DNA from: Onchocerca volvulus
Lineage: Eukaryota > Nematoda > Chromadorea > Rhabditida > Onchocercidae
DNA length: 64,000 bases
Assembly (NCBI GenBank): GCA_000499405.2
Contig: HG738137.1
Location: 10,642,621-10,706,620 of the forward strand
Reading direction: 5' to 3'
Shown: positions 1-12,394 of the stretch, one piece after another
Layout: every line of letters starts with the position of its first letter
Position numbering within the stretch: position 1 is the stretch's first letter
Position numbers and translations under genes: made by a program
Notes under the pieces: model-generated
The model's input: only the letters and a program-made list of their open reading frames with translations
What the model was told of the DNA's origin: nothing
Databases searched by the model: none

Positions 1-90
1 GAACTGCACGTGAGAACGCTAGTAGTCTCGTAATACATAAAAATTGTCATATTCGTCCCAGAAATATAATAAATGGTCAATTTTACCTCA

Positions 91-121
<31 letters not shown>

Positions 122-483
122 CAGAAAGACTGGATGGAAAGATATAAAAAATGATGAATAAAACAACTCTCTTTTTGGAAAAAGATGAGAACACTGCTAG
201 TACAAAGAATGTACCAATATGGAATGGTTCAAGATGCTTGCAGCAACCTGAAAATTCATTCATTCATAAAACAAGAAAATTTGAAAAAGAAAAAAAAATA
301 TTTCAGACAAAAAAATATTCCATTAAAATCAAATAAAAGAGAAAAATTTTTTAATAAAGGACTTCCACCACATCATTACCTTTCGTTTCTCAGGAAAGGA
401 ATACAATACTAAGGCCTAATCCGAAAATTGTCATACTTCAATAAAACTGTTCCGCTTTCCTCCGTTTGTAAAAAGTCTTTAAA
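1..483. other. 3' flank of the LARP gene; no gene seen
   Basis: AT-rich sequence with a poly(A) run near 90-112. It lies downstream (minus strand) of the LARP stop codon at 484-486 and should contain its 3' UTR. I see no clear AATAAA signal on the minus strand here, so the LARP gene could carry a further terminal exon in this stretch or to the left of the window. Short ORFs in both strands have no protein-like composition. Confidence 0.4.
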
Positions 484-3400
484 TCAAGGAATGATCCAAG
501 ATATCCTAAACTCTACTTTATACCCGAAGAAAAATTTTGACCCATTATTTTGCTTCAGCGTCTGTGCATAACTTTTCCTTTCTTTTGCTTCCTTTTTCTC
601 TTCTCTTTTACCAGCGGCTACCGAACTAAATGTTGGCTTATTCCGTGATTTCGATTCTTTTATCTCCACTACTGGAGATATTTTTTCGGAAAGGCAAGGA
701 AACGCACCCTGAAACAATTAACATGCTCGTATATTATCTGCTTACTCTATATATGATTCTGTGGACAAACCGAAGTTTAACTAATGGTATCAATAATATT
801 TTTATAGTACTCCACCAACTCATTGAATAAGATAACCTCTTCGAAACTATATTCCGTATCGACAGTTTTACGAGAATTGCTCCTTTCTAATTTGAAATCA
901 TCATCGCTAGCTGTTTTTGAACAACACTGTTGCTCACTTTTCTTGCCTTCTTCTGGAGGTAAGCAAATTATTGGAGGGCACATTACACTTTTATTATTTC
1001 CCGGAGAAATCCCAGGCAACGGCGTATCCCTCTGTTTACGCCGTTGTTGTCTTGTCTGCACATTCCTAAAATCAATCAATTAAGAATAAGACGATGAAAA
1101 TTAATGCTAATGATACAATATCTTTCATGATTAAAAATCTTATCCAAAACAGAAAATCCTTGAAATCTGTTTCCAACAATTCTTCAAAATGATTATCACC
1201 TAATATGCAAAGTGTTACCGGCCGCTTGATTGATCGTAGTCGTAGCGCTGTTGTATGTTGTCGTTTTGATTAGTCTTTTGTGATTCAACTGGTGTCCGAC
1301 TCCGCACTGTATCTATAATAATCAAGTACATCCTCTGATTTCTAAATCAAAATTCTGCAATAACAAATAAATGAGCATATAAGAGAAAACCGACTAGAAT
1401 AGAAATTATTAAAGCGATTCTGTCGACCCCGCGGACGAACAAAAGTAAGAGGAGGAACATTGTTTCTATCCCGATAACCATCACGATGAGCATCATCATG
1501 ATTTTTGTTGTTTCGTCGATTTCCTCCATGCTGGTAATTGCTACTTGTACTAAAATCGCGATAATCACTAGTGCAGACTCGCTGATTATACACGAAACCA
1601 CCTCGCGCTCTTGAATTAGAACCTAAAAATACGGTTAGCTATAAAATTATATATTAAAAAGTATTATATTCAAAATGATTTTCCTGAAAAAAATGAAAAT
1701 AATTCAATGAACAACAGAAACGGATAATGAGATAGCAAAACAAACCTCGAAAATTAGAATTATTTAGTCCAGCAGAGCCACCACCTCGTAGTCGATGGTG
1801 GTTGGTACTTCGATTAGTGGTCAAACCGACGGTAGAAGTGATATGAACAACCGTTGTACCAGGCTTAAAAGTTGCACATGGTACGTACCCGTAACTGGCA
1901 AGAATTTGGCCCAAATCGAAACTATCTATAATAATAAATAACTAGCTAATTTTATTCAGGAACTCATTATTAGAATTGCAAAAAATAAGCAGAATATCGA
2001 TAAATACCAGAAGAACATGGTGAAGGAGTAGGTACGACGGAAATCGATGTAGCGGGATCGCCCGAAATCTCCGACGGTACAGCAGAAGGAGATCGATCTG
2101 GAACTAGATTCAACGGTTCTGAATATGGTGCGCCACCAGTTTTTATTCGTGCCTAAAAATAATAATACATAAAAAATAAATTATAGCAATAAAGATTACT
2201 AAAAAAAAAAAAACAAAAAACAAAAAACAAATGCTGAAAAATTACTTCCGAAAAATGTTAGATTTAAAATCTGAATCAACCATATATGGTTAGCTTTAGA
2301 AGAAATACACTATAATTACATTTCCTACAACTCATAAAGATCTGGTAAAGGCTATCAAGAACAAAACCACATATTTCAGTGCAATCAACTAGCATGCTTA
2401 TTGTTTCCTGTTGGATTTTTCTGTTACTCCAATTGGATTATCTTAAATTTCAGAATTAAACTTTCTCTAATCTACATACGTTTTAAGAAAATAACTGATA
2501 GATTTCACCACTTCAGATACTCAAATTGTAATATTCTATCAATCTATATGTTAATGATCTGACAAAGAATATCGCATGCAGGATAGTCAACAAAATCTAA
2601 AGCGCATAAATTCTTTTAATAGAAATTTGTCATCAAAATAATAGATTTTGATATATTTACACAGATCGGTTTATTGTTGAAAGTTTTGCCGAGATTTTGC
2701 AAATGCAAAAATGCACGCTCCGTAGCTTCTTCTGACTCGAACGTTACATACCAGCTATTATTGAGACCGTATTGCAGGCTCAGATATGGTGGTCCACCAG
2801 CAAACATTGATGCCACTTCCTGAATTCTTACAACATAATAACTTTCAGTGTATTAATTGAAATCCTTCTGCTTTCCATTAATTTGATAAAACCAGTCTAA
2901 ATTCTCTTCGTATGTTCTTTTTAAGGTTTATAGAGTTAAGTGCTAGATGAAGAACTGACTGCACATTTTAATCACTTAATTCCATCACTTCAACATTATT
3001 CCGTGCTTCGCATACCATAGAATAGTGCTCTATTTTTTGTCGTTTATGTCAGAAAAACAGCAAAACAAATTTTATAATACTTATAAGTTATAAAGTGGAA
3101 GTATAGAATTTAGAAGATATACGACAAAAAGACAAATATCGATCACTGAGATGGTCGATACCTGCCTTTCTGAAGATAAACAAGACTCAGTAATGTATGG
3201 TGAAAAAAAGTGTCAGCCAAATTGATGGCAGTTACCTAACATATGATATATGACAGATTATACAAAAAAAAAAAAAGAAAAAAGATAATAATACCTTTTC
3301 ATCGGTGGATTCAGGTATTTCACGCAGGATAATAGTGCACCGTTTTGAAACGGCTCGTACCCGTTGTCCTTTTTCGTCGACTTGTACCTGAGATGATTCT

Positions 3401-6081
3401 GAAAAGAGTAATACAATATAATCTTGGAAATATTTAAAAATATATGAATATTTAATAAGAACCTGGGATAATTATTGTATCTGGATGATCTCATATAATA
3501 CCGATTAAGAATGCACATGAAGAAAAAGGAAAAAGATTTTTGAATATCAATTTTCATCCTTTTTCGTTAAAACTATTTTAAAAAATTCCGCCACAGAATT
3601 TAGTCATTACAGAGGTATCAAAACCGATTACACGAACTTACTCTGTTTTATTTTCCTTAACATAATCTTACGAATAAAAATAGAAATGGATAGAAAAGAG
3701 CTAACATAACGAATAACGAATAACGAATAACCAGAAAGAAACCTCGCAATACTTTCACAACTAAATTGTAGTCATTGGTAAGTCGCTTAATCTTTGGGAA
3801 ATTAGCAATGATTCGTATCGGTACGTACTGGTCGTTGTCCATCTGACAACGAAGGAACCTATCAGTCATTAAATTCTCTCTGAAAATGAATGTCGAAGAG
3901 TAAAAAGTTTTTATAATAACGGTTTTGATTTATTTATGAACTGATTTACTAATTTGATAATTCCTCTAATCATATGATAGGAAGCAACTTACCTTGAAAA
4001 ATAATATTCCAATTGAGCTTTGAGCTGCTGCTTAATTTGTTCGGGAGACTGGGATATGTTTGCTGTAGAAATTATTTGCTGTGCTGGTGGAACTACTACT
4101 GCTGGTGATGATGAAGGTGGTGGCGGTGGCGGTGGTGATGGTGGTGGTGGTGGAGGAGGTGGCGGTGGTGGTGGCGGTGGTGGTGTAGATAATGTTGCAG
4201 AAATGCTCATCGGCATCTGCATAAGAGGTGGATCCGATGCAGCCAAGAGCTGATTTTCGCATTCCGCTGTAAACCACCAAGGTAACATTGGTATGGGAGG
4301 TGTATCGCACTCACCAGATGGCATCATCATGTCGTCCAACATTCGATCAATGCTACTAGAATTCACCTAAAATCATAACCAATTACATTATATCTACTTA
4401 ACTTATAGAAATATTTAAGTAAAACTGACTAAAAATATTTTGATCAATAGCAATTCAATTCCCAACAATGTCGCTTGAAAGCATTTCATTTCTCAACAAA
4501 ATAAACTCTTGTTCTAGCAAATCTACTAGTAATATATCAGAATTATCCCAATTTTTTCAATTTCAGCATTTCCATGAGGTGAGATGGGAAATTATCCAAC
4601 TCGCTACTTATTAGCATTTTCAAAAATAAAGAGTAAATTTTCTGTTGATAACTGCATACAGTTTTTACAACAATCCAAGAAATAACTAAAGCATTTAATG
4701 AGGATTGTTATATTTTTTTAATACTTCTCTAACAGAAATTTGGGTATCCTTTTAAAAACCATAAACTACAATTAAAAAAAGTTTATTTACTATCATAAAC
4801 TATAATTTAAAAAAAATCTGTTTTAACTGCATACATATCGCAAATTCTAATTTATGAGCAAAAAACTTTATATTTATTTAAGGTAACTAGCTATTATCAT
4901 CATCACAATGCAGACTCTCCATTCTCCACTTGATAGCAGCTACAAACTATTTGTTGTCAATAATCTTAAGAGCATAATAAAGTAAATAATAAGACATCTC
5001 CAATGCCTCGCTCATATTAATAATGAGAATATAACAATCTTATCCTAGCAACCGCGATGAAAGATTATGCTTTTTTTTAATTAACTGCCCTTAAATTCAA
5101 AATCAACATAAACCGATAGGCAATTTTCTGATTCTGAAAAATGCATCCAGTCAAGAGACAGACCACTGCTTACATGAACTTTGAGTAAGCATAAAAACAA
5201 CCAAAATTAAATTCAATTCCAAAGAAAGATTTCACTCAGCCTATTTACATTTGCATGAAAGATGCACACGAAAAGAAAGAGAGCGAGAGGGAAAGAAAAA
5301 AATCATCGAAAAATTTCGAAAAATAACCTTACAGAGTTAAAAATGGAGATAACCATACGGAAAGTTGACTATTACTAATTTGTTCTCTTGAAAATCTTCT
5401 CTTCTAATTAACTTTAGATAATAGTAGTTTTACCTAATTTAATGTTATATTGATGCATGTTAACGTCTGTGTTTACAACTGATTAAGAACTAAGGCTGTT
5501 AAATGCAATTATAAGTTGAAAATACTTTTAATTCAATATGCTTCAATTTATTAGTGCAAATTTTTTATCTTATATCCACTTCTTATGTTACTCTTATTTA
5601 TGTTACTATTTTATTTCTACTTTTTCTTTTTTCCTTTCCTAATTTAAGACAAGAAATGAAAAAATGAAAATAAAATTTCAAAACAAACAATCTCTCTTCT
5701 CCTTTCCCTATTTTGAAGTCAGTAGTAATTTAAAGAAATACAAGTAAATGTAGTGATCTATAACTTCATACTATAACTTCTTATTCTCAGAATAATTTCA
5801 CAACTAAGTTATTTTCCTGATTTTAGACATATTCCATAATATTTTTAGATTCTATAGGTGAATTAGGAGTTTGAACAATGTTAATATAATGCGATCATGA
5901 AGCCTACTTAGATCTATTTATTAAAACGATATATCACGAATCTCTAAACATGTATATTTGAAGGAAAGTACAACAAACATAAAAAGAAAGGTCAAACCCG
6001 TTGAATGATATAGCAACGAGGTGATGTTTCGGTGCACATGAAAAATGCGCCTGGTTCTCCTTGTTCATTAATAGCAGCCAT
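484..6081 (-). CDS. larp-5: La-related protein, LARP4/LARP5 type (RNA-binding, 652 aa model)
   Basis: LARP4-family proteins bind mRNA 3' regions and poly(A)-associated factors in the cytoplasm, promoting stability and translation (family knowledge). Minus-strand exons in phase: 5998-6081, 3993-4366, 3743-3879, 3295-3398, 2661-2819, 2008-2152, 1746-1925, 1395-1622, 1219-1312, 837-1065, 484-708. A proline tract lies near residues 90-112 (about 15 P, S, 7 P). The La motif spans about 140-200 with QLEYYFSRENL and DNDQYVPIRIIANFPKIK, then VLR. The RRM spans about 205-295 (RCTIILREIP, NSWYVTFESEEATERAF, KTFNNKPICARIK). An RG/RN-rich section covers about 375-470, and a late SYAQTLKQ resembles the SYAEV segment of vertebrate LARP4. 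The ATG lies directly after a CTAAAAG acceptor. No clear PAM2 motif was found. The 3' end is less sure: the last exon simply runs to a TGA. The symbol follows the C. elegans family name; larp-4 naming is equally possible. Confidence 0.88.
4367..5997 (-). other. LARP intron 1 (1.6 kb)
   Basis: Intron between the 28-codon first exon and the polyproline exon. The donor is CGG|GTTTGA (minus strand, after 5998) and the acceptor is TTTTAG before 4366. It is AT-rich with homopolymer runs, and no embedded gene or RNA was recognised. Confidence 0.7.
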
Positions 6082-6410
6082 CTTTTAGGCCATAGTTGAC
6101 AATATGTTGATTAATTACTGCAACTGTTGAGAAAATAGTAAAGTTGCTGCTGATGTCGTTGTTGTTCACTGAGCAATAACTGGACAATTTTAAAGACAAC
6201 AGATGATTTTGATAATGATGATACTGTCAATAATACCGGCGATAATGAGCAATGTAACAACAATTGTACCATCCTACAAACAATATATATTGTCATTGAT
6301 CACTGTCACAATGATGATGTCACATTAGGATAGCGCAAAGACAATTAAGTTGACGAGAACTATACTCACCTTGATAATCAATAGCAACTTGCTTGAATCA
6401 AATCCATTTT

Positions 6411-6595
6411 ATGCATTTTATTCAATTCGCCATTAATCATGCAATATTTACATAAAGTGCTGCAGTATGCAAATTATTACAATATTCGTCAGTGACATGG
6501 TTAGTATGCATTTTATTCAATTCGCCATTAATCATGCAATATTTACATAAAGTGCTGCAGTATGCAAATTATTACAATATTCGTCAGTGACATGG
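6411..6595. repeat. Perfect tandem duplication of a 90-bp unit
   Basis: Positions 6411-6500 and 6506-6595 are identical by eye over 90 bases, separated by TTAGT, giving a 95-bp period. Each copy contains ATGCAAAT (6467-6474 and 6562-6569), the octamer bound by POU-domain factors, plus further ATGCA words. It lies about 330-510 bp upstream of the LARP start codon. Identity of the copies suggests a recent duplication. Confidence 0.92.
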
Positions 6596-7243
6596 TAATA
6601 CTAGGAAAAGAGGAAGAGATGTGCATGCAGAATGCATAATGCATTGTGCAAATGTAGATCAGCACAAAGCTGCGAGGGGTTATTAAAATCTCACATCTCT
6701 TCAAATATTAAGTAGAGCAATAATAATTAAAAAAAAAAAAAAAAAAAAAATTAAAAAAAGACTAAAAAATTGATAACAAAGTTCACTAACTGTTGAATAG
6801 ATTTTTCTTGTAAAATGGGATTAATTTGCTAGAAAGTTATGCCGGAATATGAAAAGTTCTGCCCTAATGCATGCTAAGTTTTAATGATGCATGACGAACT
6901 TTTCCATATATTTTAGGTTATCTATAATTGATATTAGCGATCAAAGGTCCACCTAATCGGTGCCTTTCTTCAACTATCATGCTTCAACAACAATAAAAAG
7001 AAGAAATAAATAAATAATTTAACTAAATTCAACAAATAGACAACTAAATAGAGTTTAAGTTGAATAAGTGACAACTTGCGAACTTGGAAAAAGTGAATGA
7101 GTCATATTATATGATGATGGTCAAGTGAAATGTACGTTTGGAATTCACGAGCAAAGTGCATGCAAGTATCGCAAACATGCAATGCAATGTTGATTGGAAA
7201 GAAAGGGATGAGCGAGCCAGCTGACAACAGATCACTGATCCAA

Positions 7244-7295
7244 ATCACCATCACCATCATCACCATCATCACCATCATCATCATCATCATCATCC
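7244..7295. repeat. CAT/CAC trinucleotide-hexanucleotide repeat
   Basis: Run of CACCAT/CATCAT units. The ORFs across it read as poly-His or poly-Met/Ile and are repeat artefacts. Confidence 0.9.
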
Positions 7296-7519
7296 ATGCC
7301 CACTTTTCAGAAATCTCCTCCGTACCCCTTCTCTGAACAATTATGCCGATGAATATGATGATGCATTTGAAATACTGCGCACAGGTGAAAGGAAAGCTAC
7401 ATCATATGCCATTAAATAATAATGTTCGCCGAATAGATAAATGCAGCGGGCATACATGCACGTATGCACGCAAATACTACCTATATATTCACGCTCACTC
7501 ACCTAACCACACATACAGA

Positions 7520-7546
<27 letters not shown>
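7520..7546. repeat. (CA)n microsatellite
   Basis: About 13 uninterrupted CA units, followed within 100 bp by GC/CA alternating sequence. Confidence 0.92.
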
Positions 7547-7550
<4 letters not shown>

Positions 7551-7593
7551 GTCCTCATATCCAAAATGTACAAGCGCGCACATGACCACACAT

Positions 7594-7625
7594 ACATGTA
7601 GTGCACACGCGCGTGCACTGCATGT
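7594..7625. repeat. Near-perfect palindrome of alternating purine-pyrimidine
   Basis: A 32-bp inverted repeat centred on CACGCGCGTG, with arms ACATGTAGTGCAC and GTGCACTGCATGT. Its alternating CG/CA composition is the type that can adopt left-handed or cruciform structure. It is flanked by further GCGCGC tracts at about 7574 and 7636. Confidence 0.85.
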
Positions 7626-7707
7626 ACTTGTATATGCGCGCACTTACATATGGAGCATTAGTCTACCACTCAGCAAGCAATATATATTTTGCATGCATGT
7701 ATAAATA

Positions 7708-7898
7708 ACATATACGCAAAAATTGCAGACATATAACGCAAAAGTTGCAGATAAAATAATGGAGAATAGCAATTGCAAGGTAGTAGGATTGTTCATATGA
7801 TACGATAGAAGTACACCTAACCTTTGACCTCTGGATTGCAATACTGCTAAATTGCAGGAAATAGCAATTGCACGATTGTTCATATGACATGATAGAGC
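7708..7898. repeat. Two nested families of short direct repeats (TTGCA-rich)
   Basis: 7708-7728 and 7729-7750 are adjacent near-copies of a 21-22-bp unit (ACATATA-CGCAAAA-TTGCAG). 7766-7810 and 7861-7898 share ATAGCAATTGCA and GATTGTTCATATGA with small gaps. Confidence 0.75.
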
Positions 7899-8620
7899 AG
7901 TGTGATAAAATGAGGTGTATTTGCCCGAGGACATACACATATCATATCGCCGCCCTTGTCGGGGAAACGAGAAAGGGGAGGAGAGAGTGACCCGCACGAA
8001 TGGCGGGGGAGAGAGAGAAGAAGAAAATGTCCCGCTATTTGGGAGATATTGATAGCGGGGGAGAGAAAGGTATGAATATATCATAACATCTACGTAATAA
8101 TCAGGAAGAGAGACAGCGCAGCCAACCTATGCTGAATACCGATAGCTTATATAATGGATTATCGCCTGCGACCAATGACAGCGACAGAACCTCCTCATAT
8201 GGGTGGCGTCGCAAATGATGCGGGCCGGGCAAAAGATGGGAACGATGCTTGCTGTCATACTTCTCCCTCTTTGCCATTCACTCTCATTCCCCGCATCTAA
8301 TGTGAATACTACTATTACTATTATTATTATTATGGGACGACGAATGATAAGGAAAGGCGACGCTATTATCAGTGGAATCGGTCGATGATGGGTCGTCGGT
8401 AGAGTCAGTTGTGGGGAATAGTTTGTAGATGATGATGATGACCAAAGTATCCATCCTTTCGTGGGCTGTTGGCGATTTTTGATGAGAAGAGAAGAGTGTC
8501 GGAAAAAATAAAAGAGTCCGACGAATTAATTCATTAACGAAAGAGAGAGAAAAGCTTTTTGGCAAATAAACGAGCGGACAAAAAGAATTAATCATTTCAG
8601 AAGCATTTTGATCATACCCG

Positions 8621-8660
8621 CAATTCTGCAAGTTTGCAAGTCTGCAATTCTGCAAGTCTC
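8621..8660. repeat. Imperfect tandem repeat of GCAATTCTGCAAGT units
   Basis: A 24-bp unit followed by a partial second copy; the words TTCTGCAAGT and TGCAAGTCTGCAA recur. Function unknown. Confidence 0.75.
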
Positions 8661-11600
8661 CTCCACATTCGGTACCTGCGCTCCAAACTTTGCTTCTGCT
8701 TGTCTTTTCTAGTAATGATGAAAATTATTGCCTTTCCGAACTTGCACTTAAGTTTACCTTGCACTTCTTTGACCGCACAAGACGAAGAGTGCAAGTCGGT
8801 ACAATCATTTGTCTCCTTTTTTTGCTCATTACAACAACATTCTTAGCATTTGCATCTTCTAAACCATCATCAAATCAATGAGTAATCTACCGATGTTACC
8901 ACCCGTACTACCTCTTCTCCTCTCGCTCTCTCTCCATCCATCTTTCTTTTTTTTAATCTTATCGAAATTAAAAAAATGCGAAGACAATTCTGAAACGGAG
9001 GCAAATTTGATTAATATAAGGGAGGAGAATATTGAAAGTGAATGGCACGTGATGGAAAGGCTTGTCACTTATCAATGATCATCAATCTCGAGATGATGTG
9101 AAGTGAATGTTGAAAAAATGTCGAGAAATCGTAGTAAGATGACCTTTAGGGGTTAAATTATAACAAATTGCCAAAAAATTAGTTCTGACAAACCACTTGA
9201 CCTGTCTATCAAAAGCATGATTTTTTGCATACCCTTCGCAATGTATGCTGATTTCATGATGTTCTTTGACCTCTAAAACTAAATTTCCAAGCAGAAAAAA
9301 GTCGATCGAAAAATATACATGCTTTTCAAAAACAACATCAAGATCGACGTCATATTTATTTGCGTAATTCTGATCGCAAGAGAGAGAGAGAGATCAATGC
9401 GAGCATTTTTGTCGTTGTCGTTTTAGCTCTACCACCATCACGTCATGAAAGGAGGAATTTGGAAAATGTGAGATGGCTTCGCAAAAATTCAGCCTGTCTG
9501 AATTGGCTGCAAAACTTTGCTCTCAAAAAGATCAAGAAATTTTTTGCCCTTCCAGCTTTCCAGGTTTCTTGCATACCTGTAGTCAAGAAAGTTTTGTAGA
9601 CATAAAAGCATATCTATGTGCATCACATATACATATACATATATGCACACACACACACACACATTTGTGATGGATGCAAAATTGAGCATGATGAAAAATG
9701 CGCCTGACAAGTTTCGCGTCATTTTTGAGGACACGATGAATCGAAACCTTTTTCAAAATACATCATTTCTCTTTGCATTCACAACTCCTCCGCTTTAGTC
9801 CTTCTCATTTCGTCTATACTGCCGCTAAAGAGTTTGTCGAGAAGAAACGAATTATTCTAAACTTTCGCAAACAAAAAATTTCGCATGCATAAACTACTCA
9901 CGTCATTTATTCATAGTCTACTGATGTCATTATTTATTGTCTACTTACGTCATCATTCAACTATGCGATTTGTTTCTAAGATTTTGGCGAATGATTTTCG
10001 CTATTCTTTCTACGATGAGAATAATCGAAAAGAAAAATGGATGAAATTTACATGTTCTGAAAGTTATTATATTTTAATTTTTTTTTTTTTGACATGGAAC
10101 ATTCTGTTATCAAACTTCTTTATCACTTTATCACTGCATTGAGTCGAATATTTTTACTATCATAAAATATGGATTATGAAAAGAATTGATAAAATCTGCA
10201 TGAGTCTTACATTAAAAATAGTTTTATGAATTCAAATGGAAAGCTACAATTGCATTGGAACAATTATACTCTTTAATTGAAAATGAAGTATTTTATTCCG
10301 AAAAAAATCTAATCTGTTAATTAAAGCTGATTTAGCTTATCAGAGTAGATAAGATATGATTTATTACCTGTCGATGAATATCGTCACTTTGAAATGCGAT
10401 TTCCTAAAAAATGATGAGTGATTTGATAATGGAATTGACAGAACAGATAGATATATCCAACAATTCGGTCAATCATCTGATCAATGTTCATTAAGCCTGG
10501 GAATGAAAAAGTAGCAAGAATAAAAGAATTACTGATCTAAATACAAACTGATAAGAAGATAAGTGATTGTTATCAATTCATCTACTTTACATATGTAACT
10601 ATCAGATAGAATAAATCGTTCCAAAGGCTTAGAAACGGCATAAGAAGAAGAGAAATAGCTGCACAAACTTTAGCAAATCAGAACTGAATTTTTTAAATCA
10701 GCGATTTAGAAAAAGAAAAAGATGATTGTGGCACTTTTTTTCTGGACCACAGTAGAGTGAATCTCTTACAGATTTTAATTATTTTATATGATTTGGGATG
10801 ATCTTGTGGAATGTACAAGCATGGAAATTAAAATAATAATAATTGATAATAGTAATTAATGATGAAAATTAGAATAATGATAACTGATAACGATGGTTGA
10901 GAATAGAAATTAAAGTAATGGTAAATGATTTTTGCTATATTATATTTCACTTCTAATAAGAATAAATAAATACTCTTCGATATTTGTATTATCTATTGAT
11001 GATGTGGTAATATCAATCATTCCAAGATGGCGATTGAATGTTCCGTTTTAATCCAATTCGCTTACTCAAATAAGCAATTTCTTTCATTTTTAAAAATAAA
11101 ATTTTTTTGAAAAATATTATGAAATTTTGATGCAATTTGAACAATTTTAATTTTGCTGCAAGCAATTGTAAGATAACAAAATAAGCTATATCACTTGCAA
11201 GTCAATCAAATGTTCGATGATTAATTTTTGTTATCAAAAACAAAATACTTTGCTTCAGAGTTAATCCATCCTAGCATTTTGCGTAGCAGCAGAAGAGTGA
11301 AAACGATCAAATGATAAATCGATCAATTCCTTGAAGAAAATATGCCTTGTTTGAATCAATAGAGAAAAAAAAAATCAAAGAAAATAGTTTGGAAATAAAT
11401 ATTATAAATTAAATCTCGGCCATATTTTTCAATATCAACAGAATGAAAATGAATAAATGAAAAATCTTATCAGCAATTAACTCTAAGTCCAAGTAAATAG
11501 CAAATTGCTGATACTGATAGATAAGGATGATAAGGATGATGTGACAATGATAAGCAATAACAAAAGGACACATCTCTTAAAAATCTCAACTTCCGTTCTA

Positions 11601-12394
11601 TCATCCGCTGTAAATTGCAATCTATCCTTTCTTAATTAGCACATGTTTATTTTAGTAATTCAGCCAATTAATTAATTTAAGACATAATTTCGTTCGTTTA
11701 ATTTCAGTCCAATCTTTTCTAACTTCTTCCTTGGCTTAATCCTCCATCAATAAAGCCCCAAGTGAGCCAAATTTATACGACAAAACTAATTGGGAATTAA
11801 AAAATATAAATGTCAGTCATTTTTGCAAGAATATTCTTCGACATAAACAAGCCTTTTCTTCTCTGGCCCATCCTAACCCTATCTTCAAACTGCACTATCT
11901 ATTATCAGACTTAACAGCACATGAATGTCATATCACAAGGACAGAAAAATATGAACGCTTGCAATTACATGCATATCCATCATGCACGCACGCACATGCA
12001 CATGCACATGCACAGCTTCAGAGACTAGGCAGACTAGCTTGCATTTCAGTTTGGCCAAATAGACTTACTTCTGATTAATGCACATTTTTTTATGGCCCAT
12101 TGTCCTTTATTTATTGACTGCAGAATAAAATTAAAAATATTTTGAAAATGAAGGAGGTATAGAGCTAATTTAGTGATGGGGTCATGAGGTCACACGAAGT
12201 TCAGGTATTATTTTAGATCTTTGGTTTCTAATAATTGAAACTTTATGACAGACGTAAAATTATAGAGTACGATATGAAATATCCTGTTGCCTTGTCATAG
12301 CGATTCTAAAAATTTAACAAATTTTGGCTTTCCATTGAATTTATAAATCGAACATTCCTTTAATTTTCTTCAATGTCACACTTACCTTGCAATT

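Larger units (their letters stand above)
6596..12394. other. Gene-poor intergenic region
   Basis: About 5.8 kb between the head of the LARP gene and the CUB gene. It contains simple repeats, a GC-alternating palindromic tract, local direct repeats (7708-7898, 8621-8660) and AT-rich sequence. The longer ORFs here (for example 7644-8084 minus, 9885-10142 plus) lack splice partners and recognisable domains, so I call no gene. Confidence 0.6.

Noticed and set aside
4020..4253. Plus-strand ORF with a polyglycine run
   Set aside because: Antisense shadow of the LARP polyproline exon; no start context or splice signals.
7244..7546. CRISPR-like spacing of short repeats
   Set aside because: These are adjacent simple-sequence repeats in a eukaryotic genome; no constant repeat with unique spacers.
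7644..8084. 146-residue minus-strand ORF in the gene desert
   Set aside because: Overlaps direct repeats and GAGAGA-rich sequence; no domain, no splice partner, repeat-driven composition.
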